Assembly (NCBI GenBank): GCA_948514425.1
Contig: CAOQYN010000002.1
Location: forward strand, 1-49,225
Length of the DNA stretch: 49,225 nt
Direction of reading: 5' to 3'
Origin: an uncultured Candidatus Saccharibacteria bacterium
GTDB taxonomy: Bacteria; Patescibacteriota; Saccharimonadia; Saccharimonadales; Saccharimonadaceae
The stretch's first letter is position 1. Every line of letters begins with the position of its first letter. Position numbers and translations under genes: made by a program. The notes below the pieces were generated by a model. It did not search any database. It saw only the letters and a program-made list of their open reading frames with translations, and was not told the DNA's origin. Shown piece by piece: positions 35,268-45,300 of this stretch.

Positions 35268-36367
35268 TATTCATTTTCCGCATAATTATTTTTAATATTA
35301 TTCGTTTCATGATATAATTCAACCGGTTCTTGTTCTATTGTGAAACCAAACTTCTTTTTGACGGCCTCAATAATTTCCCGCCTTGCCGCCTCAAGGTCAG
35401 CATAGTGTTTAGCGTCCTCATTAATCAAAACCAGCGCTGCCTTATCACTGACTAGGAATCCATGCATCCTTTTACCTTTTAAGCCACAAGCTTCAATCAG
35501 CCACCCAGTATTAATTTTGCCGCTCCCGTCAGCATTTTCCCAGACTGGAATATTTTGCGCCTTGATTTCTGCCACTTTTTCTGGCTCCACACGGACATTT
35601 TTAAAGAAACTGCCAGCACTCGCTACTTTCTTAGGGTTAGGCAATTTTTGGTCACGGATTTCGCAAACCATTTTTCTAATACTTAGCGGGGAAAAATCTG
35701 TCACTTTATGTTCATCAATATACCGCTGCAGGGAATTATAAAACGGTGGTTTTAGTTCACCGCGTTTCAGTTTTACCTTTACCGAAATAATCAAAAACCT
35801 ACCCGCATCCTCACCCGTATTAAAGCGTGTCGTGCGGTATCCCATCCTCATTTCTGATGGTTCTAAGGTTACAATTTCCCCCAACTCAGTATCGTAGGCT
35901 TCGACCGATTCTATTACTCCCGCCAAATCTTGCCCATATGCTCCAATATTTTGCACCGGGGCAGCTCCAACCGTACCTGGTATCATGCTCATTGCTTCAA
36001 TTCCAGTGTAACCTTTTCGGGCGGCAAATTCGACAAAATCATCCCAATTCTCTCCCCCCATTCCCATCAAAGTGATTTCTTCACCAAAGTCCCCATCATC
36101 CAAATTTTCCACGTTAATTAATCGACCATCTTGCTCAACAAAGATTCCTTTTAATCTATTCAAGATTATTACACCCGAAAAGCCCTCATCTCGTCCGATA
36201 GTGTTTGCTCCTTCACCCATAATCCAGGTCGGCAAATTCCGTTCTCTCGCAAAAGTATAAGCCGCTGCTATATCTTCTGGCCGCTCTATTTCTACTACAT
36301 AGCGTGCTACGCCACCCAGTCGCATCGTAGTAAGCTCAGCTATCGGTACATTCTCACTTATCTTCAT
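35267..36367 (-). CDS. murB: UDP-N-acetylenolpyruvoylglucosamine reductase
   Basis: The 366-residue FAD enzyme makes UDP-N-acetylmuramate, the step after MurA. The start NVPIAELTTMRLGG and GEGANTIG fit the FAD-binding domain. MSMIPGTVGAAPVQNIGAYG is the signature of type I MurB, and SAGSFFKN carries the catalytic Ser. The C-terminus has GLKGKRMHGFLVSDKAALVL. TAAAAT lies 6 nt before the ATG, pointing to a leaderless start. It is the first gene of a murB-folD unit. Confidence 0.94.
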   Translation of the reverse strand: MKISENVPIAELTTMRLGGVARYVVEIERPEDIAAAYTFARERNLPTWIMGEGANTIGRDEGFSGVIILNRLKGIFVEQDGRLINVENLDDGDFGEEITLMGMGGENWDDFVEFAARKGYTGIEAMSMIPGTVGAAPVQNIGAYGQDLAGVIESVEAYDTELGEIVTLEPSEMRMGYRTTRFNTGEDAGRFLIISVKVKLKRGELKPPFYNSLQRYIDEHKVTDFSPLSIRKMVCEIRDQKLPNPKKVASAGSFFKNVRVEPEKVAEIKAQNIPVWENADGSGKINTGWLIEACGLKGKRMHGFLVSDKAALVLINEDAKHYADLEAARREIIEAVKKKFGFTIEQEPVELYHETNNIKNNYAENE

Positions 36368-36500
36368 GCTACTATTTTATCATGTTACAGACTTATACGT
36401 AGAAAGCAAAAAGGTCTAGCCAAGTTGGATTAGACCAGGAGCTATTTACTATGTTGTTAAAAAGATCAAAAGGTTTTCTCCCACAAACTAAAAATTGTGA

Positions 36501-36506
36501 TATAAT
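36501..36506 (+). promoter_or_regulatory. Extended -10 box of tRNA-Lys
   Basis: TATAAT preceded by TGA (TGnTATAAT) lies 14 bp before the tRNA. Confidence 0.6.
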
Positions 36507-36520
36507 AAAAAAGATCATTT

Positions 36521-36594
36521 GGGTCGGTAGCTCAGCTGGTTAGAGCACCTGCCTCTTAAGCAGGGTGTCGAGGGTTCGAGTCCCTCCCGACTCA
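36521..36594 (+). tRNA. tRNA-Lys (CTT)
   Basis: The acceptor strands GGGTCGG and CCGACTC pair with one G-U. The anticodon loop CTCTTAA gives CTT, and the T-arm GGGTTCGAGTCCC is canonical. CCA is encoded at 36595-36597. The gene forms the left border of the island and is overlapped in antisense by the 3' end of the recombinase gene. Confidence 0.95.
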
Positions 36595-38198
36595 CCAACA
36601 GGGGAACCTGTGGAAAACTCAGGTTCGAAGATGAAATTAAATGGTGATTTATATCTGTAAATCACCCTTTTTTGTGCATCAATTTCAAGGTTCGAAACCA
36701 TATTTCTGACCAAAATGTCCTTTTCGACGAGATCTCCTTTTTCTAACCTGTTAATTAGCGAATTTAGCGAGTTCGAAAACTTTTCGATAGTCATGCGTAA
36801 TTTTTCAGGATTCTTATTTTTGGCTTCAATTTGCTTGATTCTTTCGTCTATATTTACAACATCATTCTGCAAATCTGCCATGTCTTTTTTGAGCTTATCT
36901 TTGACGGCTTTTGGCGACTCTTTGTCGAGTTCAGCGTACTTTTCGGCAAGGTCGTCGATCTTTCTTTGTTTCTGCGTTTTCTGGCCGAGTAGCTCGTGTT
37001 TCTCGACAGTGGTTTCTTGCATCTTCTTGTTCGCGTATTCGGTCATGTCGTCGACAAAGCTTGTAAAGCCGTATTTCTGACTGATACGGCTGAATTCTTC
37101 GTAAAGCTGGTTCATGATGACATGCATGCGTATATTGTTCTTTGGACGCGTACAGGCTTTGTTGTGGCAACGATAATTGAGGTAATACGTGCCAGAGTGT
37201 CCGCGGTTTCTAGTCGGAATCATATAATGGCCACATACCGAGCATTTGATAAGGTGGCGGAATGGTAAGAAGTATTTGCCATGTGTAGCCTTTTGATTCT
37301 CGTAGTAGGAAGATTGGACCAATCCGCGGTCTTTTCTAAACATTTTCTGGACTTGGTCGAATTCTTCTTCGGTTACCATTGGTTTGAAGCTTGGCGTTAC
37401 TACTCGCAAATCTACATAGTTGCGGCCTTGTTCTAAGATTCCGTAGTAGAACGGATCGTGGAAGATGTGGTTTGCGGTGCTTTCGCAGACGCCGTAGCTT
37501 CTGACGTGCTTGTTTCGGCGCGATAGTTTCGTAGAGCGCTCCACGTTGTTCATCTTCCAGTAACGGTAGACCTCCATTTGTGATGCGCCGTTTAGGATCA
37601 TTTGCCAGCCTTTCTGGATCATCTTGAAATTCTTGTCTGGCTTGTAATAGCCGGATACGTCGTCTCTAATATAGCCCCACTTCGGCATACCGCCTGATTT
37701 GCCTTGTTCGAGGTTAGAATCGACGCCACGTTGCACGCTTTCTGATAAATGCTCTGAGTATTGCTTTGAAAGGGCGAAGAGCATATTTAGCGTCAGCTTG
37801 CCGCTTGAATCGTTATGAAATTCAAAGGTCGGGAAACGCAGGTCTTTAATGACTCCGTTATCAACCATATCGACAACCATTCCGGCTTCGAGTGAATTTC
37901 GTGATAAACGATCTGGGTGCCAGGCGAGAATGGCATCGTATTTACCTTTCTCAATATCTTTTAACATCTGCGAGAAAAGCGGGCGGTTGCCGGATTTCTT
38001 CGCGGATTTAGATTCCTGGATCGGTTCGCCAACTAGAAGCAAACCATGGTTATTCGCATATTCTTTGCAATCTGCGATTTGGTCTGGTAATGATTTGGCT
38101 TGAGCTTCGGCATCTTCGGAAGATTTACGCACGTAAAGTACGTAGCGTAACGGTTTCTGAACTATGCCGCTACTCGCATTGATTAGCGCTCTATTCAT
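36540..38198 (-). CDS. Large serine recombinase (integrase)
   Basis: The 552-residue protein integrates or excises DNA through a Ser-linked intermediate. The N-terminal resolvase domain contains YVLYVRKSSEDAEAQ with the probable nucleophile Ser, and DAILAWHPDRLSRNSLEAG. A recombinase domain follows, with GGMPKWGYIRDD. A zinc ribbon is made by CSVCGHYM and CHNKACTRP, and a Lys/Glu-rich coiled coil lies at about 405-490. The last 18 codons, reading GGTRTLDTLLKRQVL, are antisense to tRNA-Lys, so insertion at the tRNA created the present C-terminus. The ATG at 38198 is preferred over an in-frame TTG at 38216, which would overlap the small ORF upstream. Confidence 0.92.
   Translation of the reverse strand: MNRALINASSGIVQKPLRYVLYVRKSSEDAEAQAKSLPDQIADCKEYANNHGLLLVGEPIQESKSAKKSGNRPLFSQMLKDIEKGKYDAILAWHPDRLSRNSLEAGMVVDMVDNGVIKDLRFPTFEFHNDSSGKLTLNMLFALSKQYSEHLSESVQRGVDSNLEQGKSGGMPKWGYIRDDVSGYYKPDKNFKMIQKGWQMILNGASQMEVYRYWKMNNVERSTKLSRRNKHVRSYGVCESTANHIFHDPFYYGILEQGRNYVDLRVVTPSFKPMVTEEEFDQVQKMFRKDRGLVQSSYYENQKATHGKYFLPFRHLIKCSVCGHYMIPTRNRGHSGTYYLNYRCHNKACTRPKNNIRMHVIMNQLYEEFSRISQKYGFTSFVDDMTEYANKKMQETTVEKHELLGQKTQKQRKIDDLAEKYAELDKESPKAVKDKLKKDMADLQNDVVNIDERIKQIEAKNKNPEKLRMTIEKFSNSLNSLINRLEKGDLVEKDILVRNMVSNLEIDAQKRVIYRYKSPFNFIFEPEFSTGSPVGESGGTRTLDTLLKRQVL
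36604..36626. repeat. Dyad next to tRNA-Lys (terminator or att-associated)
   Basis: GAACCTG (36604-36610) and CAGGTTC (36620-36626) are perfect inverted repeats around TGGAAAACT. The dyad lies 7 bp after the tRNA and inside the integrase coding region. It could terminate tRNA transcription or form part of the attachment site. Confidence 0.5.
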
Positions 38199-38202
38199 AG
38201 TT

Positions 38203-38358
38203 TTAGAACACGACAACTACTCCGTCGTCGCACACTCCTTTTCCTTTGTTGGACTCGCGCTCTGGCGAATCGTCTATGTCGTCTAATGCGCAAAGTAATT
38301 GCACTAGATTTTTGACGGCTTCTTTTCGATCTTCTACGACCGGCTGTTCCTTTTGCAT
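38203..38358 (-). CDS. Small acidic ORF upstream of the recombinase (51 aa)
   Basis: ATG at 38358 opens a 51-residue frame (start MQKEQPVVEDRKEAVKNLVQ, with LLCALDDIDDSPERES following) ending at TAA 38203, 4 nt before the recombinase ATG. The amino-acid mix is protein-like (amphipathic helix, acidic), while the longer overlapping frame at 38195-38416 is an implausible Arg/Ser-rich product. Small helper ORFs next to integrases often act as directionality factors, but this one is not recognised. Confidence 0.4.
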   Translation of the reverse strand: MQKEQPVVEDRKEAVKNLVQLLCALDDIDDSPERESNKGKGVCDDGVVVVF

Positions 38359-38421
38359 TTAAGGTACATACTTTCTCCACCCGAGATGTTGCCGATTTTA
38401 TGACGGCAAGCATCACTTGTA

Positions 38422-38490
38422 GTGCAGAATCTGCGCATAAAATATGAGGGGCTACCCCATCTCACTGGAGAAAGGCGCAGAACTCTGCAC
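38422..38490. repeat. Nested dyad between the integrase unit and the restriction operon
   Basis: GTGCAGA and TCTGCAC (38422-38428, 38484-38490) plus CTGCGC and GCGCAG (38431-38436, 38475-38480) enclose an inner hairpin GGGG-CTA-CCCC with TGAG/CTCA flanks. The rest of the gene-free stretch 38359-38731 holds a weak rightward frame (38444-38707) that I could not support. Confidence 0.6.
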
Positions 38491-38731
38491 CGCAATTAAC
38501 ATAAGTATATTACATAAGTTTGAAAACACCAAGCATAAGCGTTTTGGAAGTGTGGGGAGATATGTGAACAAACGTTTCTTTGTTATTCCTACCCCTGTTT
38601 TTGGTAGAGTTCGAAAACTTGCAATTCTTGCGAAGGTAAGTTTAAATACGAACACTCTGCGAGGATTGCCGCAATTGATTATTTTGAAAAGGGTGCGTAC
38701 CTTGTAGTTTCATAAAAGGTCTTCGCAGGGA

Positions 38732-39466
38732 TCAGAGGTTTTTATTATTTAATCTTCTTTTCCAATGGTCTAGGTTTTTATTTACATCAACGTGTGTGCG
38801 CCATTCTTTCAAGGTTATTAATGAAGGTGGGTATGTATTATTTTGTTCTGGAAATAGAGCTTGTTCACAAACGTTATTAAGCGAGTCATGATAAAACAAC
38901 AAAAGCGAAGCGCTAAATAAACTTACAATCGGATCGTCTTCGAAATAATAGATCGTTAGTAATATTACTTCGCCTTTACGAATTTTTCGATCTAAAAGAA
39001 TTCCATAATTCACCAAGCCTTTTTTAACATATTCTTCAATATGGTTCTTTTCGATTAGTACATGATGTTTCGGTGATTCTACTGCAATCTCCAATTCGTT
39101 GATATCTGATTCTCCAATATTCTCGAGATAAACCATATGATGTTTTAGTTTCTTAATATTATTGATGCCTTTTGGAAATTCCACATCGACTTCGCCGTTT
39201 ATATTTAGGTTAGCTTTGTAAGAACAGAATAAGGCGTTGATGTTTTTAGCGTTATATATTTTTTCATTCGGAATGCTCATGCCATCCGACGCCAAAAGCT
39301 CGCCTTTATGTTTGAAACGTTCCTTCCGGTCTTTTTCTTCGTCATCTTTCTTTTGTCGACGATACAGGAATAAGCTAGTTAGAGATGAGAGCCCCCAACC
39401 GACAATTACACCAAGTATTGCTACGAGCCCTGCGTTATTTTTTAGAAAGTCGAGAAAAGGTTGCAT
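38732..39466 (-). CDS. Membrane-anchored protein coupled to hsdS, unknown function
   Basis: I do not recognise the 244-residue protein. It has one N-terminal membrane helix (NAGLVAILGVIVGWGLSSLT, about residues 10-30), then RRQKKDDEEKDRKERFKHKG, which is a charged juxtamembrane coil. A beta-rich cytoplasmic-looking domain without obvious catalytic motifs follows. Its ATG overlaps the hsdS stop (TAATG), so it is translated with the restriction-modification genes and is likely a functional fourth member. Anchoring the complex, sensing, or an unrelated defence role are all possible. Confidence 0.7.
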   Translation of the reverse strand: MQPFLDFLKNNAGLVAILGVIVGWGLSSLTSLFLYRRQKKDDEEKDRKERFKHKGELLASDGMSIPNEKIYNAKNINALFCSYKANLNINGEVDVEFPKGINNIKKLKHHMVYLENIGESDINELEIAVESPKHHVLIEKNHIEEYVKKGLVNYGILLDRKIRKGEVILLTIYYFEDDPIVSLFSASLLLFYHDSLNNVCEQALFPEQNNTYPPSLITLKEWRTHVDVNKNLDHWKRRLNNKNL

Positions 39467-40731
39467 TAGTCACTAATCCTTATCTGTCCATTCATTAAAA
39501 GAGGAAGTAAGAAGTTGTAGATTCCTTTCAATTGCTGGTTTTCTATTTCGTTTTGGTACTTTAAGTCAAGAATAGGAGAAATGATTTTATTGAACTCGTT
39601 TAATATGCTTACTGGCGGTATAACTATTTCCATATCTTCAAGGACGGATATTCTGATACCGTCAAAGACACTACCGGTTGAGCTATGCTCGGCTTTTTTA
39701 ATAAAATATTCGCTCATAAAAAACATATATAAGTATTCGGACAGGTTCTTGTTTTTTGGTCGTATTGAGAATACAGATTCGTTAATATCCCACCCTTTTG
39801 GATCTTCACGAATGATGACACATCTTCCAAGAGGCGCTATACTCGCAAACAAGACATCTCCCTTAGATATATCCGATCGTTTATGAACTTTAGCCAACGC
39901 GTTATCATCAATAGTGTCGCATGAAGTGAAGTCTATTGTGCCTTCTGTGGTTAGATTTTTTACGGTTATATACTTAATATTTCCATTGTTAAGTTTGAAA
40001 TTTTGTCTTGGGTTTAACCCTGTATTAATATGGCTTATAATGTCTTTGATTTTTACAACTTCCCAACCTTCTGGTATGTCGCGCTTTAGAACTTTGTTAT
40101 AAACCATTTTTCCCCCACTAGACTTATACGGATTTCCATTATTGTTTGGAAAATCAAATTGCAAAAACCAATAATCGTAGAATAATTTTAACAAAGCATT
40201 AAGATTGGCGCGGATAGCATTATTGTTTTGAATTTTATCGTCGATAGGTTCCATTATTGCTACAAGTCCATCCTGTACCTTCCTTTCAGGCAAGAATACT
40301 GGCATATTGGCAAAATCTCCCTCAGACATATTTCCGCGCGTACTTCCAGTAGGCCCATTTGCGATCCAGTTTTTGTAAGTATTTGAAACGGTATAGTACT
40401 TCATATACTTAGGGTTCAATTTACTTTCGTCAAGATGAAATTTAATTAAAAAGCCAGCATAGATTAAAGATCCGTATTTGTTTTCGTAGAAAAAAGCTCT
40501 TCCAGTAGAGTTTCCAGTTCTTGCAAAAACAATGTCGTTATCATGGAGTAGATATTTATCGCATCCACTGCATGAGATAGACTTGCGGTCATCATCAAGT
40601 AAGTCACCAAAGTCGGAAATGTCAGTTATTCTTAGGTAGCGAGTTTTGTTTTTGGAATATTCTTCTGCCGATGCGGCGATGCCATACTCACCTTTTCCGA
40701 TGCAAACATCTTTCAATTTAACGATTTGCAT
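39466..40731 (-). CDS. hsdS: Type I restriction-modification specificity subunit
   Basis: The 421-residue subunit recognises the bipartite DNA site of the type I complex. Two target-recognition halves are visible: the first starts VKLKDVCIGKGEYGIAASAE and the second follows RDIPEGWEVVKIKDIISHIN, the usual boundary motif. Each ends in a helical conserved region (QDGLVAIMEPIDDKIQNNNA and LNEFNKIISPILDLKYQNEI). It overlaps hsdM by 14 nt. The sequence specificity cannot be read from the protein. Confidence 0.92.
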   Translation of the reverse strand: MQIVKLKDVCIGKGEYGIAASAEEYSKNKTRYLRITDISDFGDLLDDDRKSISCSGCDKYLLHDNDIVFARTGNSTGRAFFYENKYGSLIYAGFLIKFHLDESKLNPKYMKYYTVSNTYKNWIANGPTGSTRGNMSEGDFANMPVFLPERKVQDGLVAIMEPIDDKIQNNNAIRANLNALLKLFYDYWFLQFDFPNNNGNPYKSSGGKMVYNKVLKRDIPEGWEVVKIKDIISHINTGLNPRQNFKLNNGNIKYITVKNLTTEGTIDFTSCDTIDDNALAKVHKRSDISKGDVLFASIAPLGRCVIIREDPKGWDINESVFSIRPKNKNLSEYLYMFFMSEYFIKKAEHSSTGSVFDGIRISVLEDMEIVIPPVSILNEFNKIISPILDLKYQNEIENQQLKGIYNFLLPLLMNGQIRISD

Positions 40732-42370
40732 TTTTTATTCTCTCCATCTGCTCCAAAATGCATTTTTCCAATCTCTCATTTTTGGAAAATTGTTCTGTTA
40801 ACGAATTTTTATATGCATTAACCCGTTTCCATAGTTCTTCTTCTGTAATATCTACATGCTCAATCTTTACATCGAAATATGGTCCAGCAGATAAAGAATA
40901 ATCTTTTTCTTTTATTTCGTTATATCCAACTTTTACGCTAAAGTTTTCAATTGCTTCCATATTTAAGAAGGCATCAATTATTTTTTGCTCTTCTTCCGCT
41001 CTTATAATTGTGCGCTGATTTTTGCCCTCTTTGATTTTTTCGCCAAGCTTTGATGCATCTACTAGTGTTACTGTATCATCCTTATTTGTTTTGTCGATAA
41101 AAATTACAGAAACGTTAGTGCCAGTATTTGCAAAAATATATGATGGCATCGATACAACGCCTTTTAGCCATTTTTTTTCAATCAACTGTTTGCGTATTTT
41201 CTTTTCAATCGTATTATGCGCTGTGATAAAACCAGTCGGAACGACTATAGCCGCCTTACCACTATCCGACATCATCCAAAGGACATGTTGTAAGAACAAT
41301 AAGTAAACATTGGCCTTGGATTTGTCGTTATCTTCTTTTGGGAGATTAGGAATTCCAGCAAAGAATCTTTCCGACCAAACTGGATTATTATTGATTTCGT
41401 TATAACTATCTTCATAGGCATTCTTTCTTAATCCGAACGGTGGGTTACTTACGATGAAATCAAATTTTTTACCAGTATGTTTTGGTGCCGTCAGCGTATT
41501 ACCTTCGACAACATTAGTAATTGAATGGGCTAAATTATTTAGGATGAGATTTAATCGAAGAAGGTTAGATGATTTTTGCGAAATATCTTGAGAATATACA
41601 GAACAACGATCTATGCCAATTTCATGCGCAATATTCATAAGGAGCGTGCCGGAACCTGCACTCGGATCGAGAACTTTTTGGTCCTGTAGATTTTCGTTGC
41701 CATTGACTAGTATTTTTGCAATAATGCGCGCAACGGAATGTGGAGTATAATATTCGGCGTAGGTGCCGCCACCGTTAGTATTGTAGTCTTTGATTAAATA
41801 TTCGAAGATAGTAGAGAAAAAATCGAAGCCATGTCCAAATGCCTCGACAAAATCGAAGCGATTTTCCGAAAGACGGTTAATTACTGCACGTGCTGCATCG
41901 TCGCGTTTGTCTTCATCCGTAATTACGTTGAATAGGTTCGCATCGAATAGTAGAACATTCTTATTGCTGGCTGTGTGGACAGAGAATGTGCCGGAGTTTT
42001 GAACGGCGATATCGTTTAGTGTTTCGTTGAAATTCTTATAAAAATCATCAACATTCTGTTGCGCGTAGAGATACGAGATTAATTGAGTTGGTTTCAATTT
42101 AGCGGTTCCGCCGCCAAGTTTTGCCATCAATATTTCATACTTGTCCTCAGTCTTTCTAAATAATGAATCTTGCAGATTGTTGGCATTTTTTAATTCCGGT
42201 TCTACTTCACAAACATCGTGAATGAATTTGTCGTTTAAGAACTTATAAAGAAAGCTTTGGGAGATGATTTTGTATTCATTGCCGTCGCCAGAAAGGCCGT
42301 AGGCATTACAAATACCCTTAAGACCATCAATGAGGTCTTTTATTTTCTGTTCGAGTTCTACGTCTCGCAT
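40718..42370 (-). CDS. hsdM: Type I restriction-modification methyltransferase subunit
   Basis: The 550-residue N6-adenine methyltransferase has an N-terminal helical HsdM domain. The SAM-binding motif DPSAGSGTLLMNIAHEIG, the catalytic FIVSNPPFGLRKNAYEDS (NPPF) and KAAIVVPTGFITAHN follow. Length and order are normal. The start overlaps the hsdR stop (TAATG). It modifies host DNA and is also needed for restriction. Confidence 0.95.
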   Translation of the reverse strand: MRDVELEQKIKDLIDGLKGICNAYGLSGDGNEYKIISQSFLYKFLNDKFIHDVCEVEPELKNANNLQDSLFRKTEDKYEILMAKLGGGTAKLKPTQLISYLYAQQNVDDFYKNFNETLNDIAVQNSGTFSVHTASNKNVLLFDANLFNVITDEDKRDDAARAVINRLSENRFDFVEAFGHGFDFFSTIFEYLIKDYNTNGGGTYAEYYTPHSVARIIAKILVNGNENLQDQKVLDPSAGSGTLLMNIAHEIGIDRCSVYSQDISQKSSNLLRLNLILNNLAHSITNVVEGNTLTAPKHTGKKFDFIVSNPPFGLRKNAYEDSYNEINNNPVWSERFFAGIPNLPKEDNDKSKANVYLLFLQHVLWMMSDSGKAAIVVPTGFITAHNTIEKKIRKQLIEKKWLKGVVSMPSYIFANTGTNVSVIFIDKTNKDDTVTLVDASKLGEKIKEGKNQRTIIRAEEEQKIIDAFLNMEAIENFSVKVGYNEIKEKDYSLSAGPYFDVKIEHVDITEEELWKRVNAYKNSLTEQFSKNERLEKCILEQMERIKNANR

Positions 42371-45300
42371 TAGTTTTCTTCTCCTTTATATTCTTTATAA
42401 TATTCATCGGCCAACATTTCGCCTGCACGCTTTAGAGCAGTAAAGGTACTTATTCTAGTTGCACCTGACGTAAATGTTTCGGCGAGAGCTTTCAGGATTT
42501 GGTCACTAAAGTAAGTGCTATTTTCTATAATGGCTGAATTTTTCTTTACTTGGTCATCGATTAAGTCTTTTACGTAGCTAATTGTTGAATAGGCTGACGC
42601 GTCATCGATATCGAATTCTGGATTTCCGACAATTCGTTTGTGAACCCTTGCCGCCTTAACGTCGCCACGATATTTGTCGCGAAGTAGGCTATTCTTGCGG
42701 TTCAGCTCTACCATGGTGTCATAAATTCGCTTTAAAGCCGCGTTAATCTCGTTCTGCTGCTCGACAGTCATCGAAGCGTGTTCTATTTGCTCTTTTTCGA
42801 GAAGGCGCCTAAATTCGTCGTACAGCGTCGTCCAGGCCGGATCGTCATGATCGAAGTTATTAATAAGTCCGTAACGGATCTTACGCGTTAACTCTTCGCC
42901 TTCATCGGCGGCGAGTCGTAGCTCTTCTTCGCCGACTTTCTTAAAATCAAATACAACGTCTTCAATAGCTAGATTTAGAAGCCTTCTGGCATCTTCATGG
43001 TTGTCTAGCGCTTCTGTTGCGTTCATGAGATTAATCTTGTCGCTAACAATATTGAAGGCGGTCGCTATAAACTTTGGATCTAATTTATCCGCTATTTCGT
43101 CGTATCCAAATAGGCGAATAAGATTGATAACTTCCTTAGCGTCGCTAAGTGTGCGGCGGAGGTCTACGAGTGTTTTCTTGTCGGTAATATTCGTAATTTG
43201 AGTAGCGAAGTTCTCGCGATTTTCTGTGTCATATGTGAAGAGCGTAGCTTTAATGTTCTGGATCTTCTTTTCGATCTCTTCTTTGCTGACGAATAACGAG
43301 CCAAAGATATTATCCTCGTCGCCTTCATCGACTGAACCTTTATATTCTTCTTTTAATTCGTGGAGATATGCCTGATTCGTAATATCGAATTCGCGCGAGA
43401 TATCTGCGAAATCTACGACATATCCAACGCGGTAGTCTCTATAAGGACGATTAACGCGCGTTAAGGTCTGGAGAAGATTGTGGGCTTTAATAACGCGTCC
43501 TAAATAAAGCTTTTTAAGTCTTGGACAGTCAAAGCCTGTTAGCAACATATTGAACACGATAAGAAAATCAATCTTGCCAGCTTTAAAATCGTCTACTAAG
43601 TCTTGGCGCGATTCTTTGTCTCCTTCCTGGCTTGTAATCATGGCGCAAGTGTATCTATCGCCATATTTCTCTTGGAAAAGATTGTAGAGAACTTTAGCCT
43701 GGTTAAGACTTAAATCGTCGCCCTTATCAATAGCGGTATTTGCTACGATCATACCGCCGATTGTTTTATCGTCGTTCGCTACGCGCGTAGTTTCTAAATC
43801 TCTAACGATATAGTCAAGCATTGGTTCAGCGAAGTTTGGATGAGCATAAATTAAGCGCTTATCTAGGTCGCCAACCTGGATTGATATGTCTGTATATGCG
43901 CGATTAAGAATTTCGCGGTATTTCGCTTCAATTTCTTCGCGTACTAGGCGTAGCGTAAAGCCGTCGCGAATAGATTCGTTGTAATAATATTTGTGGATGT
44001 AGTCGCCGAAAATCTGACGAGTTGTTGCACGGTCGTTTGGCTTTGAGTTTGGATTATCTGGATCACCATCGTAAGTAATAATCGGCGTGCCTGTTAAAGC
44101 AATCTTAACGGAATCTTTGTCCGCATTATATAGGCTTGCTAGGAATGAGCCTTTAGGGTTATACGAACGATGCGCCTCATCAAGGAAGAAAACGCGTTGA
44201 GTGTTCAAATCGTAACCACTTTCATTAAGTACGCGAGTATCATAGCTGAACTTTTGGATATTAATGACACAGATTTCGAGCTGGCCGCTCTTTGTGACAC
44301 TAGAACTAGCGAATTCTCTAACTAATTCATCGCGACTATTTACGGTGCGCACTTTAAGGCCGCGTTTTTCAAACTCTTGTTGAGCCTGTTTTGCTAAGTC
44401 GATACGATCTACGATAAAGTAGAATTTCGGAACGGCACCTTTTTTGTAGTAATAATCTGCAAGAATACGAGTGGAGAAGTACGCGAGAGCCGTCTTGCCG
44501 GATCCTTGCGTATGCCAAATAACACCGCGTCTTTCGCCTTTATTTAGCCTATCTTCGATAGCTTTAGCGGCGAAGTATTGCGGATAACGCATGACATGCT
44601 TCTGAATCTCAACTTCGCCAGTTGATTCGTTTACTTGGCGAACATAGGCAAGGCCGTATTTGAGAAAGAAACTGAAACGCGGTTTTGAAAGAAGGCTCGA
44701 AATAATTCTGTTTGTTGGAGAATCAGGATTAAGATTTGTCTTATATTCCGGACTAGTTTTAATTGTTTCGTGGTCATTATCTTTCAGGATAAAGGTTTCT
44801 ACCGATTCGTCGACGTTTTTAATCTCATCTACGAATTCGGACTTTCTTTGCTCGCGGAAGTGATTAAACTTAGCTGAAGTGTTTTTTGATGTCGTTGCAT
44901 AGAATGCGCCCTCTAGCTTATTGCGATCGGCATCGTTGTATTCCATATTGTTTGAAAAAATGAGCAGCTGGAACTCATTAATAAAGCGCTTGAATTTTGG
45001 ATTCTTGAAGCGCATATTCATGCGGTCGCGTTCAGCCTTAATGCCCATGTGGTTATTAGGCTTCTTTACTTCAATAAAAGCTAGCGGTATGCCGTTTACT
45101 AGAATTGTGATATCTGGACGAAACTCGTCTTCGCCATTCTTGAAAGTAAGCTCGGTAACACAATGCAGCTGATTATTATCGAAATTATCAAGATCTAGAA
45201 GTTTAATATCGTCTTTGCCTTTAATGAGATCTTTATAGAATTCTTCGCCCAAATCATCGTTTTCTAGATCGAGCCGAATTTTCTCTAGCAAATCGTCTAT

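Noticed and set aside
2795..38198. The island serine recombinase as the invertase for the 119-bp repeats
   Set aside because: It is a large integrase of an unrelated island 35 kb away; the repeats are long enough for RecA and no site similarity was seen.
38195..38416. Arg/Ser-rich 73-residue minus-strand frame
   Set aside because: Composition is implausible and it overlaps the better 51-residue acidic frame.
38444..38707. 87-residue plus-strand frame between the integrase unit and the membrane protein
   Set aside because: It begins inside the nested dyad, lacks a ribosome site or -10 box, and resembles no family I know; I could not support it.
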